Below are positions 17,001-24,987 of a stretch of DNA of 48,935 nucleotides, one piece after another; the stretch's first letter is position 1, and each line of letters begins with the position of its first letter. This stretch comes from Candidatus Gastranaerophilales bacterium (GTDB lineage: Bacteria > Cyanobacteriota > Vampirovibrionia > Gastranaerophilales > Gastranaerophilaceae), in assembly GCA_944323925.1 (NCBI GenBank), contig CALUUI010000015.1, positions 1-48,935 of the forward strand, given 5' to 3'. The position numbers and the translations under genes were made by a program. The notes under the pieces are model-generated. The model did no database searches and had not been told where the DNA came from. It was given only the letters and a program-made list of their open reading frames with translations.

Positions 17001-19596
17001 AATTACTGTCGGCAGAAATCGCAACATGCCCTTCGCCAACACCAATTCCGTTTCCATCCATTATGATAGAATCTGTTTTTTGAGCAAATGTGATATTTTC
17101 AACAGTAATAACATCACCACTTGCAATTCCACCATTACCTTGGAATATCAAATTATCAACTTTTAAAGCTCCGTTAAGCGCATCTAAAATTGCACCATCC
17201 CCAATAGTAAGAGTAGAGCCCTCTGATTGCGTATAACCTCCGACAGCCAATAAAGAATCCGTTCCCGAAACCGTAATATTACCACCATTGTTTAATGTTC
17301 CCTTATCCGTCAATGAGCCGTTAATAACAACATTAGCAGCATTGGAGATTACAGTACCCGAACCGTTATCAACAGTGACAGCACTGCCGGAAACAATATT
17401 TGCACCGTCATTTAGTGTAAATTGACCGCCGTCAATATTACTTTTCCCACCAAAGAACTCGGAATTAACCTCAGTACTTCCCCCTGAGGTTTGAGTATAA
17501 GTTCCTACGAATCCACTATTAACAGAACCTGATTCTAAAACTAAATTCGATGCATTGGTAATTTTAGCATCTCTAACACCAGCGACGCCGCCGCCTAGGG
17601 AAACTGTATTTGAACCGGTAATTTGCATAGCTGCCGTTGAGCCTAACATCTCACCCAAGTAAATATCATTACCTGACTTATTGTCAATACCAATCGTATT
17701 GCCTAAAAAAGAAATATCCTTATTTGTAGTATCTAAGACCAAATTCCCTATTGTATAAATAGCCCCGCCTTGAACACCTGCCGTATTATCGGAGAAAGTA
17801 CCACCATCAATAGTTATATCAGCACCAGCAGCAATCGCGCCGCCCATTTGTCCTGCTTCGTTACCAGTAAAATTAGCATTTGTTAATACCATATCCGAAT
17901 ATGCCGCAATTGCACCACCAGCCATAGTTGCAGAATTGGATTCAAATGTAGCTCCTTCTTGTATTGTAGCATCTACATTAGTATTAACAAATATCGCACC
18001 TCCCAACTGTGCCGAATTATCCTCAAAAACTGAATTTTTGCCTATATCAATACTTACACCGGCCGGATTATTTACATCATTTTCAACATATATTGCACCG
18101 CCATATGAATTTTCATTTGCAGGTGAATTATTTATAAATTGAGCGCCCTCCTTTATTATAGTAGATACTTTATTTGTTGTAGAACCATTAGTCCCCACAT
18201 AAATAGCAGCACCGCCCCACTGAGAAGTATTATTTTCAAATAATGCATCTTCACCTATTTCTAAATCACCAAAGTTAATAAGTGCACCACCCGCCGCATA
18301 TGAAGCATTATTTTGCTCAAAATGTGCATTTTTACCAATACTCATTTGTGCATCTACATAATTATACACAGCACCACCACGCCCGGCTTCATTTCCGGTA
18401 AAGACTAAATCATCTCCTAACGTAGCGCTCGCGCCCGAATTATTAAATATTGCACCACCATAGGATTGGCTTTTATCAGAATTTACAACCTTATTATTTG
18501 TAAACGATACGCCATTACCAACACTCAAAACGCCTTCATTATGGATAGCACCACCATTTGTTAATGCCGTATTACCATCGAAAGATGCAGCAGCAATTGT
18601 TTCACCTGTGCTACTAACAGATGAATTCACATTTACTGTTGCATTAGCTGAATTATATATAGCCCCGCCTTGAGAGCCTGCACTGTTTCCTGTAAATGTA
18701 GCTGCGCCTGTATTAATAACAGCACCAGCGGCACTATTATATATTGCTCCGCCAGAGACTGAGGCCTTATTGGAATAAAATTGAACACCATCAGACATAT
18801 CAATACTAATCTCTGTTGCACCATACGCAGAATTGTATATTGCTCCGCCTGAACCGTTTGTTACCTCATTTCCTTTAAATACTGTCCCTTGGCCTATACT
18901 TATAGTTGTATCTTTGTATGCACTACCGGACATAATGGCACCACCGCCATTAACACTTTTGTTATTTTGAAAAATTACTTGTTCACCCACTTGAGCATTT
19001 GCATCACCAATTTGGGTATCTACGTCACCTATATACACTGCACCCGCAGAACTTGCAACATTTCCGTCAAATTTAGTACCTTTACCAATAATAAACTGTG
19101 AGGAGCTTGTCCCATCTGAATCTACATATATTGCCCCTCCATAAGCAGATGAAATATTTCCATCCGGAGTATAACCATTTTGGATAAAACTCACATTTTC
19201 GCCTATATCTACTAAAGAGGAGCTCCAAGAAGATATCGCCCCACCAGCGGATACACCAGTCCCAGGGTTTAAAATATTCCCTTCAAAAGTTGTACCTTTT
19301 TCAACATTTATAATTCCTTGAGCAGCAGAATAAATTACGCCACCACCTGAATATGCAGCATTTGATTGGTTGTTTGTAAACTCGCCTGACAAATTTACTG
19401 TCCCGCCAAGTGCATTATCTACAACTGCACCTATTCCGTCATAAACAATTCCACTTGCACCATCTACATTTACAGTTTCACCATTATTCACCGTTATATG
19501 ACTTGTTGCTGGATCAGCCAGAACTGCACTATTTAAAGAGCAAAACGATATCACTAACAAGGATGCAAGAATACGTTTCATACTATTATTTTTCAT
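14044..19596 (-). CDS. Pmp-like autotransporter adhesin
   Basis: A 1850-residue type Va secretion protein. The Sec signal is at about 6-27 (cleaved near VLADPA). The passenger up to about 640 carries some 15-18 GGA[I/V/L] and about 18 F-x-x-N tetrapeptides (GGAIYN, FTGN, FEDN, FESN), the hallmark of chlamydial polymorphic membrane proteins. A Gly/Ser/Asn/Thr-rich beta-helix follows to about 1560. The last 270 residues alternate aromatic strands (GGVWFKAYGN to GGFQYKL), an autotransporter beta-barrel. The final residue is Leu rather than the more usual Phe or Trp. The start was chosen at 19596 because GTGGAG stands 7 bases before it. It is a single-gene unit with a TATAAT upstream and a terminator downstream. 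It is probably surface-exposed and used for attachment. Confidence 0.9.
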   Translation of the reverse strand: MKNNSMKRILASLLVISFCSLNSAVLADPATSHITVNNGETVNVDGASGIVYDGIGAVVDNALGGTVNLSGEFTNNQSNAAYSGGGVIYSAAQGIINVEKGTTFEGNILNPGTGVSAGGAISSWSSSLVDIGENVSFIQNGYTPDGNISSAYGGAIYVDSDGTSSSQFIIGKGTKFDGNVASSAGAVYIGDVDTQIGDANAQVGEQVIFQNNKSVNGGGAIMSGSAYKDTTISIGQGTVFKGNEVTNGSGGAIYNSAYGATEISIDMSDGVQFYSNKASVSGGAIYNSAAGAVINTGAATFTGNSAGSQGGAIYNSANATVNVNSSVSSTGETIAAASFDGNTALTNGGAIHNEGVLSVGNGVSFTNNKVVNSDKSQSYGGAIFNNSGASATLGDDLVFTGNEAGRGGAVYNYVDAQMSIGKNAHFEQNNASYAAGGALINFGDLEIGEDALFENNTSQWGGAAIYVGTNGSTTNKVSTIIKEGAQFINNSPANENSYGGAIYVENDVNNPAGVSIDIGKNSVFEDNSAQLGGAIFVNTNVDATIQEGATFESNSATMAGGAIAAYSDMVLTNANFTGNEAGQMGGAIAAGADITIDGGTFSDNTAGVQGGAIYTIGNLVLDTTNKDISFLGNTIGIDNKSGNDIYLGEMLGSTAAMQITGSNTVSLGGGVAGVRDAKITNASNLVLESGSVNSGFVGTYTQTSGGSTEVNSEFFGGKSNIDGGQFTLNDGANIVSGSAVTVDNGSGTVISNAANVVINGSLTDKGTLNNGGNITVSGTDSLLAVGGYTQSEGSTLTIGDGAILDALNGALKVDNLIFQGNGGIASGDVITVENITFAQKTDSIIMDGNGIGVGEGHVAISADSNFVMDGTDVNVTGNELTQNIIVKDADISGENPDLALAIGSDSKDVTLTLSNNATTSSGVIVTDGSTLKLSPNAGSNLIIDVKNEITGTGSVLVDEIIDKVQQPDGTTEDVHKGVGTITINSDNSGFTGSYTQNMGNVILTDGSKFFNGTNLISGGSLTAQQGAILTATTVEEGTVNLQEGAILDGTLNVTTDSVNNTYGTVNIYNPIKGDEGLDEFEGKTIISEDIINDGNLTYVNPDSTEQSIQITDAGLGLFNNTIIDSGDDSTFTLGATPDTGVTHLTLGNGSGIEAGNIILNEGTSLTYKDNAYIQQDSAISVGVDAVLNFDNNTDIDYNPIISSVDNTASLNKTGDGALVINSTMKDYHGSISVNGGGLNLAYVEDSVLDFSNLSVVNAIMHVSSDTSINGSGDKGNLYILNSLLAVDGSLDVEGQTNLLASELYVLDDLVAGGPLTLEYESELNVKGDASLSGQFDIKDGSIAVINGDLTSTNDVNISGENSTLTLNGKTTNVNNLTLNDGVLNNFTNMTVNDTLTIGQSVSGGSVPTINMLDGGINSIVTENTVLNGDVNMSFDYDPRSNDAMDQIITNNFASSGDSSIIISGINFITSPDDYTFNLDGSQLISQGGTGVANLGESQFIANTAIGQYLVTAGANGGSAITGTLQKVNPQMYRAQVATVAQYANQLAFNNIIFDHAAIISGQLGPNDDEVVNRFAASNPLFAPYQYSKKDGGVWFKAYGNIENISMTKGLHVDNTAYGAVIGADLPVVKLKDGWKLIPTAYMAYNGGHQNYDFVSMYQNGGQIGAMATAYKGNFFTSLLAYGGGYSNEMNVRNMGYGSGSDTTGNWFAGVASKSAYNIHLPKDFILQPTALVAYNIFGNQSYNSAFGGNLSMTSGYLNGINVAPGVNLIWNKKTFSIYGTAQMVFNIMGGVDGTAGKVTLDDVRMKHPYFEYGLGVVKSFKERLSGFCQFTIRNGGRTGIGFMGGFQYKL

Positions 19597-19650
19597 TATC
19601 TATCTCCACTACTCAAAACCCATATTTTGATAGTTATAATTTTACTACAA

Positions 19651-19656
19651 ATTATA
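19651..19656 (-). promoter_or_regulatory. -10 box TATAAT for the autotransporter gene
   Basis: Minus-strand TATAAT, 55 bases before the autotransporter ATG. A TTGTTA lies 19 bases upstream as a weak -35. The 229-base gap to the next gene at 19826 is otherwise very AT-rich and without structure I could see. Confidence 0.4.
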
Positions 19657-19825
19657 ATCAAATGTCCACATATAATAACAAATTTTTTTATATATTTTTT
19701 TTCATTTTACAAATTGGCTTTCTGTTTTATTTTATGAATTATAGTTTTGTAAAGATTTTATTTTTTTCTTAACATTTTAGCAAAATTTTTCCTTCAGCAT
19801 ATTATAAAAGTAATGGAGAAAAATT

Positions 19826-20680
19826 ATGAAAATTTATTCTATATCACAACAACAAAATGTCAATCATAAAGGATTTCAAAATAAAACAATTCCTCAGCTT
19901 GCTAAAAATAATTACAAAGAATTTAACAGTAAAGAAATTATTGGCAAAATAACTAAACTAGGAGAAAAGACAGAAAAATCAACTTATCAAATAATGCCTG
20001 CACAAAATCAAATTGCAGAAAATTTAAAAGGATTGATGGAAGTTGTTGTTGACAAATCAAAAGCCTTGATTGAAAGAATAAAAATTTTTTCCAACGAAAA
20101 TCCGAAATTATGTTTAACCGATATTGAATATACTTATAACAAAAAGGGACAAATTATTAGAGTTAATAAAAAAACTCTTTCACCTAATAAAAAAGAAAAT
20201 CATATAAAATCCAATCTTAAATATGAAGATAATGCTGTAATTATAGACAAAGACATAAATGATGGAACAAAAAAAACAAGAACAATAATATCCAACAAAG
20301 ATAGCAAAAATTTTATTTTAAAATCGACAAGAAATTATAAAGATAAAACAACAGAAAAGCTAATCTATAAAGAAGATGAAAATCTTACATTCACCATTCG
20401 CCATAAGAAGAATAATACAAAAGAGTACTCTGCCTATGGTGATCCCCAAACAGGCGAGCTTATATTTTCGAAAAACACATTTAGCCCTATGAATATGGGT
20501 GAATATACAGAACTACAAGGTGATGGCAACTATATACGACAAATAGAATTTGATGATGGAACAATTAAAACAAGAATTAGTAAAGCAAAGCCGTCTGACA
20601 GTTTTCAACGTCAAAAAATAGACTTAATAACTCCTGAACAAGAAATGTTATCTATACTTGAAGAATATGGAGTTAAGTAA
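19826..20680 (+). CDS. Tagged orphan protein with antiparallel beta repeats
   Basis: A 284-residue protein that I do not recognise. The head (MKIYSISQQQNVNHKGFQN) resembles other N-terminal heads in this window. Residues about 100-260 are Lys and Asn rich, with regular strand-turn patterns (IEYTYNKKGQIIRVNKK, LKYEDNAVIIDKDINDG, IEFDDGTIKTRISKA) that loosely recall YD-type or beta-sheet repeats. There is no signal peptide or membrane span. GGAG precedes the ATG. Its stop is 1 base from that of the convergent galE gene, with no terminator between. It may be a lineage-specific secreted or effector-type protein, which is conjecture. Confidence 0.55.
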   Translation: MKIYSISQQQNVNHKGFQNKTIPQLAKNNYKEFNSKEIIGKITKLGEKTEKSTYQIMPAQNQIAENLKGLMEVVVDKSKALIERIKIFSNENPKLCLTDIEYTYNKKGQIIRVNKKTLSPNKKENHIKSNLKYEDNAVIIDKDINDGTKKTRTIISNKDSKNFILKSTRNYKDKTTEKLIYKEDENLTFTIRHKKNNTKEYSAYGDPQTGELIFSKNTFSPMNMGEYTELQGDGNYIRQIEFDDGTIKTRISKAKPSDSFQRQKIDLITPEQEMLSILEEYGVK

Positions 20681-20681
20681 T

Positions 20682-21701
20682 CTAGACAACAACATTACTG
20701 TCAAGCATACTAGCTAACTTCTTTTCCCAATTATAAGCAGAAGAAATACTCATTTCGAGAGTACGTTGAGGTTTCCATCCCAATTTTTCCTTAATCTTGT
20801 CAGCATTAGCATATAATTTTGCAGGATCACCTGAGCGTCTTGGTGCTATTTGATGAGGGATTTGCTTACCTACAACTTTTTCACAAACTTCAAAAACATG
20901 CTTTACACTATCACCTTTTTCAGTACCAACATTAAACACATCCGAACAATTTTCTTTACTCAAGTACAAATATGCCAAACGATGAGCTTCTGCTAAATCT
21001 TCTACATTGACATAATCTCTAATACAAGTCCCGTCAACTGTAGCATAGTCATTTCCATAGATATTAAATGTACTGTTATCATCATTTAAAGCGGCTTTTA
21101 GTATTACAGGTATAACATGTGTTTCTATATTATGCCATTCACCTATTCTTGAATCTTTATCGGCACCTGCAACATTAAAATACCTTAGCTTAATTGACTT
21201 TAAACCATAAGCTCTATCATAATCAAACATTATATTTTCTATCATTAACTTTGTCATACCATAAGTATTTATTGGGTTTTGCGGATGCTCCTCATCTATT
21301 GGCGTATATTCAGGCTCTCCATAAGTTGCACAAGTAGAGGAAAAAACTATTTTTTTACAATTGTTATCAAGCATTGTATTTAATAAATTCAATGTTCCTA
21401 CAACATTATTATTATAATATTTTCTTGGTTCTATAACACTTTCTGCGACAAGGGAATTTGCTGCAAAATGGATTACAGCATCTATTTTGTTACTTGAAAA
21501 AACATTTTCTACATCACCAATATTCCGCAAATCACCTTGAACAAATTTTACAGAAGAAGAAATTTTTTGTAATTCTTTGACAGTCTCTATATGCCCTGTT
21601 TCAAGATTATCAAATATCATAATATCTTTTATACCATTATTTAAGAAATTGAGAACCGTATGACTACCAATATATCCTGCGCCACCTGTAATAAGTATCA
21701 T
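20682..21701 (-). CDS. galE: UDP-glucose 4-epimerase
   Basis: Interconverts UDP-glucose and UDP-galactose (or the GlcNAc/GalNAc pair) with bound NAD. The 339-residue length is typical. Visible are the NAD loop GGAGYIGS (6-13), the SSTCATYG block with Ser122/Thr123, the catalytic Tyr147 and Lys151 in NTYGMTK, LRYFNVAGAD, and RRSGDPAKLYA near the end. GAGGAG precedes the ATG. It is divergent from the SGNH hydrolase gene. It likely feeds envelope glycan synthesis together with the glycosyltransferases of this window. Confidence 0.95.
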   Translation of the reverse strand: MILITGGAGYIGSHTVLNFLNNGIKDIMIFDNLETGHIETVKELQKISSSVKFVQGDLRNIGDVENVFSSNKIDAVIHFAANSLVAESVIEPRKYYNNNVVGTLNLLNTMLDNNCKKIVFSSTCATYGEPEYTPIDEEHPQNPINTYGMTKLMIENIMFDYDRAYGLKSIKLRYFNVAGADKDSRIGEWHNIETHVIPVILKAALNDDNSTFNIYGNDYATVDGTCIRDYVNVEDLAEAHRLAYLYLSKENCSDVFNVGTEKGDSVKHVFEVCEKVVGKQIPHQIAPRRSGDPAKLYANADKIKEKLGWKPQRTLEMSISSAYNWEKKLASMLDSNVVV

Positions 21702-21727
21702 ATAAAAACTCCTCTGGTTATTTTCTG

Positions 21728-21737
21728 ATTATATAAT
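21728..21737. promoter_or_regulatory. Palindromic -10 region between galE and the SGNH gene
   Basis: ATTATATAAT gives TATAAT on both strands. On the minus strand it lies 27 bases before the galE ATG. On the plus strand the next ATG is 75 bases away, where a nearer TAAAAT could also serve. Confidence 0.4.
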
Positions 21738-21811
21738 CCCACAATTTGAAGATAAAGTAAACAAAATAAAATATTTAATGCTAAAATATTTCTGTAAAAC
21801 AAAGGATAATA

Positions 21812-22432
21812 ATGAAAAAAATTCTATGCTTTGGAGATAGCAACACATTTGGATATAATCCTGAAAACGGACTAAGATTTCCTAGCAATGAACGTTGGAG
21901 CGGAATTTTACAATCATTACTTGGTAATAAATATCAAATTATAGAAGCCGGTTGCAATAACAGAACCTGTTTTAGAGATAATTTTAACGGTGAAAATCTT
22001 ACAGGATATAAAGCCTTACCCAAGTATCTTTCAAATAATCCGGATATTATTATCCTCTGGATAGGTTCAAATGATTTACAAAGGTTTTACAATGTTTCTC
22101 TTGAAGAAATCCAATATGGAATTGAAAATCTTATTGAAATAATAAAAAACAATTCTCCAAATTCTAAAATCATATTAATTTCTCCACTTGAGATGAAACA
22201 AGAAGTATTGAGCAGTAAAATTTTCTCTTTTTTATTTGATGAAAATTCAATAGAGAAATCAAAACATTTTTCTGAAATCTATAAAATTGTTGCTCAGAAA
22301 TATAATTGTAGTTTCATTGATTTCTCACAAACAATTACACCATCAAAAATCGATGGACTTCATTTTGAAAATATAGAGCACGAGAAAATCGCTAATTATT
22401 TATACAATTTCATTAAAAATATTAATGGTTAA
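21812..22432 (+). CDS. SGNH/GDSL-family esterase
   Basis: SGNH hydrolases cleave acyl or acetyl esters using Ser, Gly, Asn and His from four blocks. Block I is FGDSNTFGY with the nucleophile Ser10, the Asn of AGCNNRT is in block II position, block III is IGSNDL, and block V is the DGLHF pair near residue 183. The 206-residue length is typical. It has no signal peptide, so it is likely cytoplasmic. The substrate is unknown; family members act on acetylated sugars or lysophospholipids. The stop overlaps by 4 bases the stop of a convergent small gene. Confidence 0.85.
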   Translation: MKKILCFGDSNTFGYNPENGLRFPSNERWSGILQSLLGNKYQIIEAGCNNRTCFRDNFNGENLTGYKALPKYLSNNPDIIILWIGSNDLQRFYNVSLEEIQYGIENLIEIIKNNSPNSKIILISPLEMKQEVLSSKIFSFLFDENSIEKSKHFSEIYKIVAQKYNCSFIDFSQTITPSKIDGLHFENIEHEKIANYLYNFIKNING

Positions 22433-22641
22433 TCATTATTTATAGAGAATTCACTTTTCACAAAATCCCATTGTTCTTTTATTTTATTTTTTAAAAATTT
22501 CCAAACATTACAAAATCCGTTTTTAAAAGAATAGCTATTTGATTTATCAGAAATCTTTGTAATATTGTTTTGTTTATTTTTTATTGGCTTTAATGCCATA
22601 TAAGCAATAGAACTGTTTTTGTCAATACAATTAACTCTCAT
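22429..22641 (-). CDS. Small basic orphan protein
   Basis: A 70-residue protein, not recognised. The start was placed at MRVNCIDK because GAGGAGAG stands 3 bases before that ATG; a longer in-frame version has no ribosome binding site. Residues 1-35 are N, S and K rich like other heads here, and residues 38-65 form an amphipathic helix with many aromatic residues (NGFCNVWKFLKNKIKEQWDF). Small size and clear initiation signal make it a plausible real gene. Confidence 0.5.
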   Translation of the reverse strand: MRVNCIDKNSSIAYMALKPIKNKQNNITKISDKSNSYSFKNGFCNVWKFLKNKIKEQWDFVKSEFSINND

Positions 22642-22747
22642 AATCTCTCCTCTATGCATAAAACAATAGCACAAATGTAAAAAAATCTTAACAATTATAA
22701 TCATCATTACCCGAGTGGGTTATATTATAAATATAGGAGTTTTTTAT

Positions 22748-24451
22748 ATGAGTATTTCAATTTCACCGATTAGAAATATCGGGTTTAGTTCAGTGCGAAA
22801 CACGCAACAAAAACAAAACAATAAAGCTAATAATATCCCACCTTCAAAAATTTCAAACATAAATTTTGGTACAAACGGAAGCCAACTCAAGCACATTTCA
22901 AAAACATTAATGCTTTTAAACTTTGCAGCTTATGTGCCAATAATTAAGAATTTTGGAGAATATTCAATTCCTGTTCACAATAAAAACATAGCAGACAAAA
23001 TGCATAGTGAATATACCCCTGAAGAATTTGATGAATTATACAATTTTGCCCAAAGTAAAGGTGTATTTGATTATATAATGAATGATAAAACAGGCTTAGT
23101 CAAAACCTCATTCATAAACAGTAAAGAGAACCATCTAATGGCAGATCTAATTTGGATAACAGATACCTGCCATAATATGGACTTAGTAAAGAACAAAGAA
23201 CCTGAAAAATGTACAGCAGTATTTAACAACGTGACCAAGTTTTATGAAAACCAACAAGGCGCATTTGATAATGTAATTTCAAACCCGATTTCATACAAGC
23301 ATAACGGACTAATCTGGGCAGGAGAGCAACACGCAGGTGTTGGGCATTGCTATGACACAAAAACAGGGCAGCCACATCCGTGGTACGCAAAAACAAGGCT
23401 TGAATCAGTAGGGAACTATATTCAAACAGGAACAGACTTAATAAGGACAGGTCTAACAGGGGGAAAATACGGATATAAAACAGCCGATGAAATTCCTGAC
23501 AGCGTATATACCGCACTTTCAAATTGTTGTGCATATTTAAAGGCAATACACTACCCAACAGCACGCTCCTGCGGAGCTTGGGAAGAACAAACCTTCTTAA
23601 ACTCACTAACCAGTGATACATCTATTTGTAATGAAGGTTTTAGAAATATAATGTCATTAATGTATGATGAAACAACAAATCCTGAGATTTTAAAATTCAG
23701 AGAGAAAATTCTTTCAACTAAACACGGATATGTTTTTAACGATAAATCCGGACTGGAACAGCTTTTAAAAGATGGCGAAGCAAGAATTATTGAAACCCCC
23801 AATTATGAAACCACATGTGGCGACAATGTTCCGCCAATAAAACCCGGGGAAGAAAAGTGCGTAGAACGTCATTATGATGCAGCAATGAGCTTTATGCCAC
23901 AAACGGAAACACTGGTTTCAGGTGACATAATAGCGGATTCTCAAAAGAAACTTGAGCTACTTGATGAGCTAAGCTGGGCAATAGTAAGAGAGAATGGAGC
24001 AATAAGATATCCGGGAGATAATTACCTTAATTTAGATTATCACCTTGAACCAAAGAAGTTTTCACAAGACTTTGAAGCAGAATGGTTCTTAGTAACTGAA
24101 ATTTCTAAAGGTTACGGCGCAATAACAAAAGAACTGATTAAAGCAGTCGAGAACCAAGAAAAAGAATACACAGAAGTGGAACCATTACTGAAAACCGCAT
24201 TAAGCAAGCAAACAGAATACTTAAACAGAGGTTATGCAAGAATAACCAGCCCAAACACAACAAAATCAAACGGATATCCTTGTCCTGAATATAAAGTTCC
24301 TGAGGCATTTGAAGCAGTAACAGGAGCTGACGGCAAAATAAGATACGTACCAGGTGCTCACCCGCTTACTTGGGCAGAATCTTCTCTTTATAGTGCTTCT
24401 CAATTATATAAAGAAAATTTAGCTAAATTAGCAACTATAAAAAAAGCATAA
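22748..24451 (+). CDS. GH15-like (alpha/alpha-barrel) protein with N-terminal head
   Basis: A 567-residue protein. The start follows GGAG at 8 bases; an earlier in-frame Met is less likely. The head (1-50) has GFSS and then INFGTNG. The rest looks like an alpha/alpha-barrel glycosidase or phosphorylase-kinase-type domain. Pointers are SVGNYIQTGTDLI, the acidic block CGAWEEQTF, GAIRYPGDNYLNLDYH, AEWFLVTEISKGYGA, and near the end HPLTWAESSLYSASQLY, which recalls the late glucoamylase motif with a catalytic Glu. It would act on alpha-glucan or bind it. There is no signal peptide, although the head might act as a targeting element. Assignment to GH15 is from pattern memory, so moderate confidence. 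Confidence 0.5.
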   Translation: MSISISPIRNIGFSSVRNTQQKQNNKANNIPPSKISNINFGTNGSQLKHISKTLMLLNFAAYVPIIKNFGEYSIPVHNKNIADKMHSEYTPEEFDELYNFAQSKGVFDYIMNDKTGLVKTSFINSKENHLMADLIWITDTCHNMDLVKNKEPEKCTAVFNNVTKFYENQQGAFDNVISNPISYKHNGLIWAGEQHAGVGHCYDTKTGQPHPWYAKTRLESVGNYIQTGTDLIRTGLTGGKYGYKTADEIPDSVYTALSNCCAYLKAIHYPTARSCGAWEEQTFLNSLTSDTSICNEGFRNIMSLMYDETTNPEILKFREKILSTKHGYVFNDKSGLEQLLKDGEARIIETPNYETTCGDNVPPIKPGEEKCVERHYDAAMSFMPQTETLVSGDIIADSQKKLELLDELSWAIVRENGAIRYPGDNYLNLDYHLEPKKFSQDFEAEWFLVTEISKGYGAITKELIKAVENQEKEYTEVEPLLKTALSKQTEYLNRGYARITSPNTTKSNGYPCPEYKVPEAFEAVTGADGKIRYVPGAHPLTWAESSLYSASQLYKENLAKLATIKKA

Positions 24452-24475
24452 TTTCTTCTTAACTGCTATTTCTGG

Positions 24476-24481
24476 TATAAT
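24476..24481 (+). promoter_or_regulatory. -10 box TATAAT for the Lrp-aminotransferase unit
   Basis: Perfect TATAAT, 20 bases before the ATG at 24502, with AGGAG at 24492-24496. The leader is short. Lrp-type regulators often control their own promoter, but I saw no clear operator. Confidence 0.5.
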
Positions 24482-24501
24482 TAAACAAAATAGGAGAAAT
24501 T

Positions 24502-24987
24502 ATGAGAGAAGAATTACTTGCAATACTTGAAAAAAACAGCAGAATTGATTTCAAAGAACTTGCAATATTACTTGGTGTAAGTGAAGAACAAGTCCTTGAA
24601 GAAATCACACGTCTAGAAAAAGACGGAATAATCTGCGGTTATCATACATTAATAAACTGGGAAAAAACCTCAATAGAAAAGGTAAATGCTCTAATAGAAG
24701 TAAAAGTAACTCCTCAAAGAGGTCAAGGATTTGATAAAATAGCAGAGCGCATATATAACTATCCTGAAGTAAGAGCAGTATATTTAATCTCAGGCGGATA
24801 TGACCTTTTAGTAACATTGGAAGAAAAAACGCTAAAAGAAATTGCAAACTTTGTATCCGACAAACTTTCAACTCTTGATAGCGTATTAAGCACAGCAACG
24901 CACTTTATACTAAAAAAATATAAAGACCACGGAACAATAATAACAAATAATCAAACTAAAGATTCCCGTGAGGTAATAACCCCATGA
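24502..24987 (+). CDS. Lrp/AsnC-family transcription regulator
   Basis: A 161-residue DNA-binding protein. Residues 1-50 hold the helix-turn-helix (DFKELAILLGVSEEQVLEEI) and the line EKDGIICGYHTLIN that links to the ligand domain. Residues 65-140 are the RAM domain (ALIEVKVTP, the YPEVRAVYLISGGYDLLVTLE block). The RAM domain binds amino acids and builds octamers in this family. Its end overlaps the aminotransferase start by 4 bases, so the two are translationally coupled. The same pairing occurs in Bacillus (AlaR with AlaT/YugH), suggesting alanine as ligand; that is inference. Confidence 0.9.
   Translation: MREELLAILEKNSRIDFKELAILLGVSEEQVLEEITRLEKDGIICGYHTLINWEKTSIEKVNALIEVKVTPQRGQGFDKIAERIYNYPEVRAVYLISGGYDLLVTLEEKTLKEIANFVSDKLSTLDSVLSTATHFILKKYKDHGTIITNNQTKDSREVITP

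Noticed and set aside
14044-19596. Repeats in the autotransporter as a CRISPR-like or mobile repeat array
   Set aside because: The repetition is at the protein level (GGAI, FxxN) with variable DNA spacing, and has no constant repeats and spacers.
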